Part shown: in pieces, positions 1 to 7,692 of the stretch | How the letters are laid out: each line of letters begins with the position of its first letter | Position numbering within the stretch: the stretch's first letter is position 1 | Made by a program: the position numbers and the translations under genes | Origin: Litoribaculum gwangyangense | GTDB taxonomy: Bacteria; Bacteroidota; Bacteroidia; Flavobacteriales; Flavobacteriaceae | Length of the DNA: 64,000 bases | Direction: 5' to 3' | Assembly: GCF_039543505.1 (NCBI RefSeq) | Contig: NZ_BAABJW010000002.1 | Location: 620,001 to 684,000, forward strand | Notes under the pieces: generated by a model | Databases searched by the model: none | Seen by the model: only the letters and a program-made list of their open reading frames with translations | Told to the model about the DNA's origin: nothing

Positions 1-70
1 TTAATATTACTCTTTAGAGATGTTAATGATTAGAAAAGGTTAGTAAGTAAAATCAAACATTTCAAAAAAG

Positions 71-103
71 GAAACAGGAAGTTTAGACTTCCTGTTTCTT
101 ATT
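71..103. terminator. Rho-independent terminator hairpin
   Basis: An 11-bp perfect inverted repeat (GAAACAGGAAG / CTTCCTGTTTC) with a 6-nt loop is followed by a short T-rich tract. It probably ends a gene lying left of the window. No reading frame is visible in bases 1-70. Confidence 0.6.
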
Positions 104-144
104 TAGAGTGGCTATTAATCAATTCACATAATTATTTTGTGATT

Positions 145-180
145 AAAAAAAGGGGATGTTTTAAAACATCCCCTTTTTTA
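145..180. terminator. Strong bidirectional terminator hairpin
   Basis: GGGGATGTT (152-160) pairs perfectly with AACATCCCC (165-173) across a TTAA loop, flanked by an A-run and a T-run, so it can work in both directions. It insulates the stress cluster from the gene left of the window. Between it and the first gene (181-280) the only clear signal is the palindromic operator at 219-230. Confidence 0.75.
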
Positions 181-217
181 ATTCTACAAATATCTACATA
201 AGGTATTCGTTTTCAAT

Positions 218-234
218 CTGATAAATATCATTGT
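218..234. promoter_or_regulatory. Putative CRP/FNR-family operator upstream of usp operon
   Basis: The 17-mer CTGATAAATATCATTGT contains the perfect palindrome TGATAAATATCA (219-230), which has the TGAT-N4-ATCA layout of FNR/CRP-type sites. It lies about 50 bp before the first usp start codon. The same 17 bases recur at 7012-7028 before hsp20. The repeat is seen directly; the identity of the regulator is inferred. Confidence 0.5.
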
Positions 235-280
235 TTTCATTCTTTGTCGTATGTATTTTTAATAAAAATCCTATTATACG

Positions 281-1129
281 ATGAGAAAAATATTAATTCC
301 AACTGATTTTTCCGAGAATGCGAATAATGCCATAAAATTTGCTACAAATTTATTTAAATATGAAGTAAGTGAATTTTTCATCATGCATGCCTATCAAGAC
401 GACATTTATGCCGATGAAAATTTGGTTACAAAAAATAATTTAGATAGTATCACAATAACAGTGAGCCAAAAATCTGAAGAGGAGTTAGATCGTACTTTAA
501 AATATATAAATTCTATCTCGCCAAATCCTAAGCACAAATACTTTACAATTTCGGCTAATAATTTGCTTATAGATGAAACTGATAAGATTGTTGATAGCGA
601 AAATATCGACATCATTGTTATGGGTACCAAAGGTAAAACCAATAACAAGAAAATCACTTTTGGAAGTCACACTTTGCAGGTTATAAAATATGTGCAATGT
701 CCTGTATTGGCAATTCCAGAAGGTCATGAATATAGTCAACCTAAACACATTCTCTTTCCAACAAATTATTTAATTCCTTACAAAAGAAGAGAGTTAAAAT
801 TACTTTGTGAAATGGCATCACCATTTCGTGCTAAAATAGATATGCTTTACATATCTAAAACGGATAAATTATCCATGAGACAAATAGACAATCAAAACTT
901 CATAAAAGAAGAGTTACATAAAAACAAACTCAATTTTAAGGTTTTAGAGAGTGATCATATTTTAAATACTATTTATAAATACATCAAGGAACAATACGTA
1001 GACATGCTAGTTATGGTAAACACAAGGCATTCCTTTTTAGAGGACATGCTGTACCAATCAAAAATAGATGAATTGAGTTTAAACATTGATATTCCCTTCT
1101 TAGCATTGCAAAATATCAATCGTGATTAG
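281..1129 (+). CDS. Universal stress protein, tandem two-domain (USP 1 of 4)
   Basis: This 282-residue cytoplasmic protein has two fused UspA domains. The first begins MRKILIPTDFSENANNAIKF and carries the nucleotide-binding signature G-2X-G-9X-G-S (GTKG...GS, about residues 112-126). The second domain (about 147-280) lacks that motif and has VNTRHSF in the corresponding place. UspA proteins bind ATP or AMP and support survival in stasis, oxygen limitation or oxidative stress; the exact role here is unknown. It is first of four paralogues, 27 bp before the next, and follows the operator at 218-234. The ATG at 281 fits the family N-terminus. Confidence 0.93.
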   Translation: MRKILIPTDFSENANNAIKFATNLFKYEVSEFFIMHAYQDDIYADENLVTKNNLDSITITVSQKSEEELDRTLKYINSISPNPKHKYFTISANNLLIDETDKIVDSENIDIIVMGTKGKTNNKKITFGSHTLQVIKYVQCPVLAIPEGHEYSQPKHILFPTNYLIPYKRRELKLLCEMASPFRAKIDMLYISKTDKLSMRQIDNQNFIKEELHKNKLNFKVLESDHILNTIYKYIKEQYVDMLVMVNTRHSFLEDMLYQSKIDELSLNIDIPFLALQNINRD

Positions 1130-1156
1130 AAAAAATATAAACTAAACTACAAAATC

Positions 1157-2008
1157 ATGAAAAACATCCTTCTTCCTACCGATTTCTCGAATAATTCCTG
1201 GAATGCCATAACGTATGCCATGCAACTTTTTAAAAACGAAGCTTGTACATTTTATTTACTAAATACCTATACTCCTGCCATTTATCAGGTTGAATATGTA
1301 TTGGTAGAACCTGCGCAATTTGGTATGTATGATGCTGTTAGAGAAAATGCTTTAAGAGATTTGGAACAATTTAAAACGCGTATTGAAAAGGAATACAACA
1401 ACCCCAAACATGCCATTGAAACCATAGCTACTTTTAACACCCTAATTCCTGAAATTAAAGATCAAATAGCAGAGAAAAAGATCGATTATATTGTAATGGG
1501 AACCAAAGGAGCAACTGGTGCCAAGGAAATTTTATTTGGCTCTAATACTGTGCATGTTTTTAAAAATGCTAAGTGTCCTGTTTTGGCAATTCCAAGCGAT
1601 TTTACTTTTGAATCGCCTCATGAAGTTTTATTTCCAACAGATTACGAAATTGACTACGAAGAATTTCATATAAAACCTATTATTGAAATTCTCTCATCTT
1701 ACAATGCTAGAGTCAATATTCTTAATGCAACTTACGGTTATGAACTATCTGAATATCAAGAAAAAAATATGAAAAAATTAGAGATTCTGTTAAAACAAAC
1801 CTCGCAGTTATTTCATAGTGTTAGTGGACAAACTGTAGCAGAGGCTATTAATAATTTTCAATTAAAAGCCCGAATTAATTTATTGATTATGATAAATAAC
1901 AAACATTCATTTTTTGAGAATTTGTTTTTTAAAAACACCATAAATCAAATAGGGTTTCATTTAAGTATTCCATTTTTAGTAATTCCAGCCAAAAACTATA
2001 AAACCTAA
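1157..2008 (+). CDS. Universal stress protein, tandem two-domain (USP 2 of 4)
   Basis: This 283-residue protein has two UspA domains. The first starts MKNILLPTDFSNNSWNAITY and has an intact G-2X-G-9X-G-S signature (GTKGATGAKEILFGS), predicting ATP binding. The C-terminal domain keeps the fold pattern but has INNKHSF instead. The next paralogue starts 5 bp after its stop, so co-transcription is very likely. It is too divergent from USP 1 to be a recent copy, so the array looks old and maintained. The physiological signal is not visible from the sequence. Confidence 0.93.
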   Translation: MKNILLPTDFSNNSWNAITYAMQLFKNEACTFYLLNTYTPAIYQVEYVLVEPAQFGMYDAVRENALRDLEQFKTRIEKEYNNPKHAIETIATFNTLIPEIKDQIAEKKIDYIVMGTKGATGAKEILFGSNTVHVFKNAKCPVLAIPSDFTFESPHEVLFPTDYEIDYEEFHIKPIIEILSSYNARVNILNATYGYELSEYQEKNMKKLEILLKQTSQLFHSVSGQTVAEAINNFQLKARINLLIMINNKHSFFENLFFKNTINQIGFHLSIPFLVIPAKNYKT

Positions 2009-2013
2009 ACAAA

Positions 2014-2844
2014 ATGAAACGAAAAATTTTACTGCCCACCGATTTTTCAGATAATGCTTGGAATGCCGTAGTTTATGCATTAAAACTCTTTGCAGATGAG
2101 TTTTGTACGTTCTATTTTTTGAACTCGACCATTTTAAAGGTATCAACACTTTCAAATCTTTCAAATAAGTTGTTAAAAACTATGGAAGAAAACGCCAAAA
2201 GGGAATTGTTAGCCCTGAAAGAATTAGCCGAAACTTCAGACGCTAATGCTAATCATGATTTTCAAATAATTTTGAGTTCAGAAAATTTAAAAACAGCTGT
2301 TACAAATGCCGTTAAGGAATGGGACATCGATTTGGTTGTTATGGGGACCAAAGGCAGTACAGGAGCCAAAGAATTTTTCTTTGGTAGCAATACGATTCAT
2401 ATTATAAAAAACTTAAAAAAATGTCCAGTTCTAATCATTCCAGAAGAATACGATTTTAATGAACCTACGCAAATCGCTTTTCCAACTGACTTTAATAGAT
2501 TTTATAGTAATATGGAATTAAAATCTTTAAAGCTATTGGCCAATTTATACGATTCTAAAATAAGGATTATGCACATTAATGTGGAAGAAGAACTTGATGA
2601 CATACAGAAATATAATCTAGTAAAACTTAAAGAGTATTTAGAAAACTATGAATACACGCTTCATTGGATGCCTAAATATGATAAAAAAACAAAAGAAATA
2701 ATAGATTTTGTGGAAGAACTAGATATTAACATTTTAGCCATGGTTAATTATAAGCATAGTTTTATTGAAAAAATAATTAATGAACCTGTCATTAAAAAAA
2801 TAGGCTTTAATCCCAAAGTACCATTTTTAGTTATACCAGAATAG
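2014..2844 (+). CDS. Universal stress protein, tandem two-domain (USP 3 of 4)
   Basis: This 276-residue two-domain UspA protein begins MKRKILLPTDFSDNAWNAVV. The first domain has GTKGSTGAKEFFFGS, the complete G-2X-G-9X-G-S nucleotide signature. The second domain has VNYKHSF where the signature would fall. It follows USP 2 by 5 bp. A 155-bp gap (2845-2999) without an obvious terminator separates it from USP 4; that gap is AT-rich and holds no recognisable site. Confidence 0.93.
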   Translation: MKRKILLPTDFSDNAWNAVVYALKLFADEFCTFYFLNSTILKVSTLSNLSNKLLKTMEENAKRELLALKELAETSDANANHDFQIILSSENLKTAVTNAVKEWDIDLVVMGTKGSTGAKEFFFGSNTIHIIKNLKKCPVLIIPEEYDFNEPTQIAFPTDFNRFYSNMELKSLKLLANLYDSKIRIMHINVEEELDDIQKYNLVKLKEYLENYEYTLHWMPKYDKKTKEIIDFVEELDINILAMVNYKHSFIEKIINEPVIKKIGFNPKVPFLVIPE

Positions 2845-2999
2845 GCTGATGCTTATCATTGCCGTCAAAATAATTTAAACTTAAATTCAAGCAAGTAATA
2901 AAACTAGGTTATGAAACTTCTATAGTTATGAATTGTTAATTTAAACAATGACTATGTGAGGGCTTCAAGTGAGTTAATAACATCCTTAAATAGAAACAC

Positions 3000-3854
3000 A
3001 TGAAACGTAAAATATTATTGCCTACTGATTTTTCAAAAAACGCTTGGCATGCCATAACATATGCATTAGAATTATACAAAAAGGACCTCTGTGATTTTTA
3101 TATTTTAAACGTATTCTCTGCGACAGGAAATGTTATTGATAGTTTGATAAATATGGATCCTGGGAGTGAAATATATGAAACTGCTAAATTAAATTCTGAA
3201 AACGGCCTCGCCAAAGTGACTGATATGATAGTTTTTAAAGACTATAATAATCCAAAACACCACTTTGAAACTATTTCCACATTTAATAATGTCGTAGAGG
3301 CCATTAAAAATATTGTGGAAGAAAAAGATATCGAAATGATCATTATGGGTACTAAAGGCAATACGGCATCTAGGACTAAAGTTTTCGGAGGCGTAGCTAT
3401 AGACGTTATGGAAAAAGTTAGAAATTGCCCAGTGATTGTTATTCCTGAAACAGCCAAACATAATTTGCCGAAAGAAATCGTTTTCCCGAATAGTTATAAA
3501 ACCCATATAAAACGCAGAGAGCTTAATTATTTAGTGGATTTGGCTAAAAAATGTGAAGCAACCATCAGAGTATTGCATGTAGCCGCAGAAGATAAATTAA
3601 CAGATAAGCAAATCAATAATAAAAAACTTATAGAAGAATATTTTGAAGGTGTTGCATATACATTCCACAGGTTAAGCCATATGGATATACCATCCGCTAT
3701 TAATTGTTTTGTGGAAAGTAGAGATAGCGACATGGTGGCATTTATTAATAGAAAACATGCCTTTTTTGGAAGCATTTTAACACATCCACTAGTTAAAGTA
3801 ATTGGTTTTGACTCTAAAGTGCCGCTATTGGTAATGCATGATTTAAGAAATTAA
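3000..3854 (+). CDS. Universal stress protein, tandem two-domain (USP 4 of 4)
   Basis: This 284-residue two-domain UspA protein begins MKRKILLPTDFSKNAWHAIT, nearly the same N-terminus as USP 3. Its first domain has GTKGNTASRTKVFGG: the Ser/Thr that usually follows the third glycine and contacts phosphate is Gly, so nucleotide binding may be altered. The second domain has INRKHAF. The next gene starts 23 bp downstream in the same direction, so USP 4 probably heads or continues the transcript through the eRF1-like, nuclease and RNase genes. Confidence 0.92.
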   Translation: MKRKILLPTDFSKNAWHAITYALELYKKDLCDFYILNVFSATGNVIDSLINMDPGSEIYETAKLNSENGLAKVTDMIVFKDYNNPKHHFETISTFNNVVEAIKNIVEEKDIEMIIMGTKGNTASRTKVFGGVAIDVMEKVRNCPVIVIPETAKHNLPKEIVFPNSYKTHIKRRELNYLVDLAKKCEATIRVLHVAAEDKLTDKQINNKKLIEEYFEGVAYTFHRLSHMDIPSAINCFVESRDSDMVAFINRKHAFFGSILTHPLVKVIGFDSKVPLLVMHDLRN

Positions 3855-3877
3855 AAATAATATAATATCAATTAAAA

Positions 3878-4282
3878 ATGAAAACAGGTGTATGGTTAGA
3901 TAAAGAGGAGGCTATATTAGTTTCCCTTTATAATGATGAAGTTAGTATGAGAAGGATAGCCTCAGAGGTTGAAAACATTCATGTTCATGGTGGCTCTGGG
4001 ACTAGGTTAAAAGGTGGCCCGCAAGATGTTGTTCAAGATAGTAAATATTTAGAACGTGAAAAACATCAGTTAAAAAGATATTTTAATGATATCATTTTAG
4101 AAATTAACAAAGCAGAAGCCATCGTTCTTTTTGGACCAGCCGGAACATGCGAAAAATTATATAAAGAAATCACCCAAAATCATCCTGCTTTATCAGGAAA
4201 AATAAAGGATATAGTAAAAACCGATAGTATGACAGAAAATCAAATAAAAGCATGGGTTAAATCATTCTTTAAAAGTAATTAA
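3878..4282 (+). CDS. Small eRF1-domain-3-like protein
   Basis: This 134-residue soluble protein has a beta-strand start (GVWLDKEEAILVSL), a Gly-rich loop, a helix and an IVLFGPAGTCEKLYKEI segment ending with DSMTENQIKAWVKSFF. That order resembles the stand-alone bacterial proteins related to the C-terminal domain of eRF1/Pelota, often annotated as translational machinery or host-attachment proteins. A GGPQ tetrapeptide occurs in the central loop, but this is not the catalytic GGQ domain. Sitting between usp genes and nucleases suggests a role in ribosome or RNA handling under stress. The family assignment is from pattern reading only. Confidence 0.5.
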   Translation: MKTGVWLDKEEAILVSLYNDEVSMRRIASEVENIHVHGGSGTRLKGGPQDVVQDSKYLEREKHQLKRYFNDIILEINKAEAIVLFGPAGTCEKLYKEITQNHPALSGKIKDIVKTDSMTENQIKAWVKSFFKSN

Positions 4283-4317
4283 TTGAAGTTATAAATCACA
4301 AATTTTAAGTTTCTCAA

Positions 4318-5160
4318 ATGGAAACAGATTCTATCGATATTATTAAATCATCAGGTGAAAAAGCTAAGTTTTCATTAGACAAGTTAAAAGCTTCTTTAAA
4401 TAGAATTGGTGCTGACAAACAAACGATTAATCAAATAATTCATAAAGTAAGAGATGAACTCTATCAAGGGATTTCAACAAAAGAAATTTACAACAGGGCA
4501 TTTGCATTATTAAAAAAAAAGAAAAGCTATTTGGCTTCAAAATATAAACTAAAAAAAGCCATTTATGAATTGGGCCCAACGGGATTTCCTTTTGAGCGTT
4601 TTATTGGAGCCATATTAAAATATTCTGGTTATGAAACCGAAATTGGTAAAACATTGTTTGGGCAATGTGTAACCCATGAAATTGATGTTATTGCCCATAA
4701 AAATGGTGAAACCTCAGTAATAGAATGCAAATTCCATAGTGAGGAAGGGTTAAATTGTAATGTTAAGATTCCACTTTATATTCATTCACGTTACAATGAT
4801 GTGAAAACCTTTTGGAACTCCAATCCCAAAAACGGTTCTAAACTTACAAAAGGCTGGGTGGTTACAAATACCAGGTTTACAGAAGATGCCATAAAATATG
4901 GTAATTGCGTAAAGCTATATCTTCTAAGTTGGGATTACCCCAAAGATGATGGGTTAAAAGATCGTATAGATCGCCTGGGCTTGTACCCTATTACAGTATC
5001 TACTTTACTTACGAACCGCGAAAAACAATTTTTGATAAGTAGAGATGTGGTACTTTGCAGAGAATTGATAGGTGATGATTTTTATTTGGACCACCTGGGG
5101 ATTTCAGACATTAGGAAGAAAAAGATCTTGCATGAAATAAGCATGCTTTGTAATCAATAA
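4318..5160 (+). CDS. ATP-cone / Mrr-type PD-(D/E)XK nuclease fusion
   Basis: This 280-residue protein has an N-terminal ATP-cone-like domain (about residues 5-85: IIKSSGEKAKFSLDKLKASL followed by helices), a nucleotide-sensing module best known from ribonucleotide reductases and NrdR. The middle part (about 90-200) looks like an Mrr/restriction-endonuclease fold, with FERFIGAILKYSGY, then D123 in HEIDVIA and E136-x-K138 in VIECKF, matching the PD-(D/E)XK active site. No methyltransferase or specificity partner lies nearby, so a classical restriction system is unlikely. It is 36 bp after the eRF1-like gene and 5 bp before the beta-CASP RNase gene. An ATP/dATP-gated nuclease is inferred. Confidence 0.7.
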   Translation: METDSIDIIKSSGEKAKFSLDKLKASLNRIGADKQTINQIIHKVRDELYQGISTKEIYNRAFALLKKKKSYLASKYKLKKAIYELGPTGFPFERFIGAILKYSGYETEIGKTLFGQCVTHEIDVIAHKNGETSVIECKFHSEEGLNCNVKIPLYIHSRYNDVKTFWNSNPKNGSKLTKGWVVTNTRFTEDAIKYGNCVKLYLLSWDYPKDDGLKDRIDRLGLYPITVSTLLTNREKQFLISRDVVLCRELIGDDFYLDHLGISDIRKKKILHEISMLCNQ

Positions 5161-5165
5161 ACACC

Positions 5166-6539
5166 ATGGATAATTTTGCAAAAATTCATTTTTTAGGCGC
5201 TTCCGGTACTGTAACAGGCTCAAAATTTCTTATTGAAACAAGCGATAGCAATGTGTTGATAGATTGTGGCATGTTTCAGGGTTTAAAAGAATTAAGGGAA
5301 CTTAATTGGATGGATTTATCTGTAAACGCTAAAAATATCGATGTGGTTTTGCTTACCCATGGACATTTAGATCATGTTGGTTACTTACCCAGATTATTAA
5401 AGCAAGGTTTTACAGGAAAAATAATAGGTACAGCACCTACACTGGCCATTGCCGAAATTATTTTAAAGGATAGTGCTAAAATACATGAGGAGGAAGCCGA
5501 AAAAGCAAACAAAGAAAAATACACCAAACACAATCCAGCACTTCCGTTTTACACTTTAGTAGAAGCAGAAAAAACCATCACACATTTTCAAGTTGAAATC
5601 CCTGATAAATGGATACAGTTATCTGAAAATATATCCTTTCGCTTTCAATTTAATGGCCATATTATTGGTGCTACTTTTATTGAGTTGGATATAAAGGGCA
5701 AACGATTTGTGTTCTCTGGGGATATTGGTAGAAAAAATGATTATTTACTCGATGGCCCAAAAAAACCAGAATGGGCAGATTTTTTGTTTATTGAAAGTAC
5801 CTACGGTAACAAATTACACCCACAAGAAGATGTTGAAGACATGCTCTCCAAAATCATCCATGAAACCTTACTTAAAAAAGGCCATGTAATCATACCTAGT
5901 TTTGCGGTAGAGCGTTTACAAACACTTATGTTTTTGCTTTGGAAACTATATCAACAAAACAAAATTCCCAATATTCCCATTTTTATTGATAGTCCTATGG
6001 GCAACAATGTTTTAGAAGTGTTTAAGCGATTTCCAAAATGGCATAAATTGTCAGATGAAGTATATAACAACATGTGCAATCATGTTAATATTATTAAATC
6101 TTACAAGGAAACATGGGAAGCCATTGATGATAATCGTTCTAAAATAGTGATAGCAGGTAGTGGTATGGTAACTGGAGGACGGGTGCTTACATATTTACAA
6201 CAACTTATAGATAATCCTACAACCACTGTTTTATTGGTTGGTTATCAAGCGGAGGGCACCAGAGGAAGACAATTACTAGATGGCGCGCACGAAATACGAT
6301 TTTTTGGCAAGTACTATCCTGTTAAAGCCCAAATTAAAACGATAGAAAGTTTATCAGCCCATGCCGATCAAAACGATTTACTGGAATGGATGGGTAACAT
6401 TAAAAATATACCAGAAAAGGTGTTTTTAATTCATGGGGAACCAACAGCTTTGGACGCCTTACGTGTTAAAATTCAGGATATTTATAAGTGGCATGTTAGT
6501 ATCCCAAAACATAATGATGTAGAAAAAGTTATGATTTAA
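5166..6539 (+). CDS. Beta-CASP metallo-beta-lactamase RNase
   Basis: This 457-residue protein starts with the beta-lactamase fold IHFLGASGTVTGSKFLIET and the zinc motif H65-G-H67-L-D69-H70. A beta-CASP insertion follows (about 200-370), with SGMVTGGRVLTYL near its end. A C-terminal RMMBL segment carries SLSAHADQNDLLEW. Proteins of this architecture (YSH1/CPSF-73-like) cleave RNA endo- or exonucleolytically. It begins 5 bp after the ATP-cone nuclease stop and is followed 18 bp later by a small helical protein, so it is within an operon. Full length and all metal ligands appear present. Which RNAs it cuts is unknown. Confidence 0.9.
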   Translation: MDNFAKIHFLGASGTVTGSKFLIETSDSNVLIDCGMFQGLKELRELNWMDLSVNAKNIDVVLLTHGHLDHVGYLPRLLKQGFTGKIIGTAPTLAIAEIILKDSAKIHEEEAEKANKEKYTKHNPALPFYTLVEAEKTITHFQVEIPDKWIQLSENISFRFQFNGHIIGATFIELDIKGKRFVFSGDIGRKNDYLLDGPKKPEWADFLFIESTYGNKLHPQEDVEDMLSKIIHETLLKKGHVIIPSFAVERLQTLMFLLWKLYQQNKIPNIPIFIDSPMGNNVLEVFKRFPKWHKLSDEVYNNMCNHVNIIKSYKETWEAIDDNRSKIVIAGSGMVTGGRVLTYLQQLIDNPTTTVLLVGYQAEGTRGRQLLDGAHEIRFFGKYYPVKAQIKTIESLSAHADQNDLLEWMGNIKNIPEKVFLIHGEPTALDALRVKIQDIYKWHVSIPKHNDVEKVMI

Positions 6540-6557
6540 TCTATAAAAATATTGATT

Positions 6558-6974
6558 ATGGAACCAATTCAAAATTATATAAGCTTCAATAGCAATAAAT
6601 CTATTCTAGAATTGCAATACAGTATATCGAGCGAAATTTACAAAATGGAAAATTTAAAGTTAGAATTGGAGTTTTATTTAATTTTACTAGATAAACCCCT
6701 CTTTGAAAGCTATACCATAAATTTATACGAAAGATTAACTGACTTTAAAAAAGAAGCTAAAGGCATAAACGAAAGCAGAATTCATTTACTAGAAAGCTTA
6801 TATTCCCATGCCAACCATATTAGTAATAAAATAGAATGCGACAATATTGCTTGCGATAATTTTTTCATCAAACAACATGATGAAATTGAGTTAACGGTCT
6901 TCAACTTTCATAAAACAATATCAGATTTTAAATTTAGGCTATTTCAATATCTTGAAAGTGTTCTTATTAATTAA
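6558..6974 (+). CDS. Small helical protein of unknown function
   Basis: This 138-residue protein is not recognised. It starts at the ATG at 6558 (MEPIQNYISFNSNK); an in-frame TTG two codons upstream is less likely. It looks wholly alpha-helical, acidic and without signal peptide or membrane segment. Its layout (LELEFYLILLDKPLFES ... KQHDEIE ... FKFRLFQYLES) resembles that of the protein at 7693-8136 on the other side of hsp20, so the two may be distant relatives. It closes the usp/RNase transcript. Confidence 0.65.
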   Translation: MEPIQNYISFNSNKSILELQYSISSEIYKMENLKLELEFYLILLDKPLFESYTINLYERLTDFKKEAKGINESRIHLLESLYSHANHISNKIECDNIACDNFFIKQHDEIELTVFNFHKTISDFKFRLFQYLESVLIN

Positions 6975-7011
6975 AATAAAGCTTCAAAATCCTATTTTAT
7001 AGATTTCCAGA

Positions 7012-7028
7012 CTGATAAATATCATTGT
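7012..7028. promoter_or_regulatory. Putative CRP/FNR-family operator upstream of hsp20
   Basis: This is a second exact copy of CTGATAAATATCATTGT, including the palindrome TGATAAATATCA (7013-7024), about 70 bp before the hsp20 start. An intergenic 17-base match 6.8 kb from the first, with different flanks, suggests a shared regulator binding site rather than a repeat element. Confidence 0.5.
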
Positions 7029-7093
7029 GAAAATTGGTTTCCGTAGATATATTAGTGTTGTAAAATATAAGTTTAACTTAAAATAATAATATC

Positions 7094-7621
7094 ATGACAA
7101 CATTAATGAAACGCCGAAGAAGCAACAGGTTATCTCCCCTAGATAACAGATTGATGACCCCTTGGAGCAACAGTATTTTAAGACCATGGGAAGGAAGATT
7201 ATTTACATCTAATTTCGATAACTTAAATAACTTAATGAGATTTGACGATATCTTCAATGATGATTTTTTTGAAGATAATAGTTTAATGCCAGCTGTAAAT
7301 GTTATAGAGCACGAAAAAGATTTTGAAATTGAATTTGCTGCTCCTGGATTTAATAAAAAGGACTTTGAGGTTACTATTGAAGATGATGTTCTTCATGTTT
7401 CTGGTGAGAAAGAAATAGAAGAAGAAGAAAAAGAAAAAGAATATTCCCGTAAAGAATTTAATTACAGATCTTTTAAAAGATCTATGATGCTTCCACCATC
7501 TGTAGATTTAGAACAAGATGTAAAAGCAACATATAAAAATGGTATTTTAAAAGTTAAATTACTTAAAAGCGAGGAAACTGTAGTAGAAGAACCTCCAAAA
7601 AAAGTAATCGAAGTTGATTAA
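7094..7621 (+). CDS. Small heat-shock protein, Hsp20/alpha-crystallin family
   Basis: This 175-residue ATP-independent holdase chaperone has a disordered arm (residues 1-70, with a basic start MKRRRSNRL), an alpha-crystallin domain (about 70-160, MPAVNVIEHEKDFEIEFAAP through VKATYKNGILKVKLLK) with the GILKVKL signature, and a short acidic tail. A very acidic EEEEKEKE loop lies mid-domain. Hsp20 proteins bind unfolding proteins in the cytoplasm. It has its own upstream operator copy and is followed by a 15-bp hairpin, so it may be expressed more strongly than the genes after it. Confidence 0.95.
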   Translation: MTTLMKRRRSNRLSPLDNRLMTPWSNSILRPWEGRLFTSNFDNLNNLMRFDDIFNDDFFEDNSLMPAVNVIEHEKDFEIEFAAPGFNKKDFEVTIEDDVLHVSGEKEIEEEEKEKEYSRKEFNYRSFKRSMMLPPSVDLEQDVKATYKNGILKVKLLKSEETVVEEPPKKVIEVD

Positions 7622-7632
7622 TTTCTTTAAAA

Positions 7633-7669
7633 CAGAAAGTAGTATTTTTTAAATACTACTTTCTGCTTC
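7633..7669 (+). terminator. Hairpin terminator or attenuator after hsp20
   Basis: CAGAAAGTAGTATTT (7633-7647) pairs perfectly with AAATACTACTTTCTG (7651-7665) across a TTT loop, followed by CTTCTTTT. The T-run is interrupted by C, so partial read-through into the following same-strand gene at 7693 is plausible. It may also stabilise the 3' end of the hsp20 mRNA. Confidence 0.65.
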
Positions 7670-7692
7670 TTTTAACTGTAAAAAAAACAACA

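Noticed and set aside
4318..5160. Restriction-modification system
   Set aside because: Only the Mrr-like nuclease is present; there is no methyltransferase or specificity gene nearby, and it lies in a stress operon.
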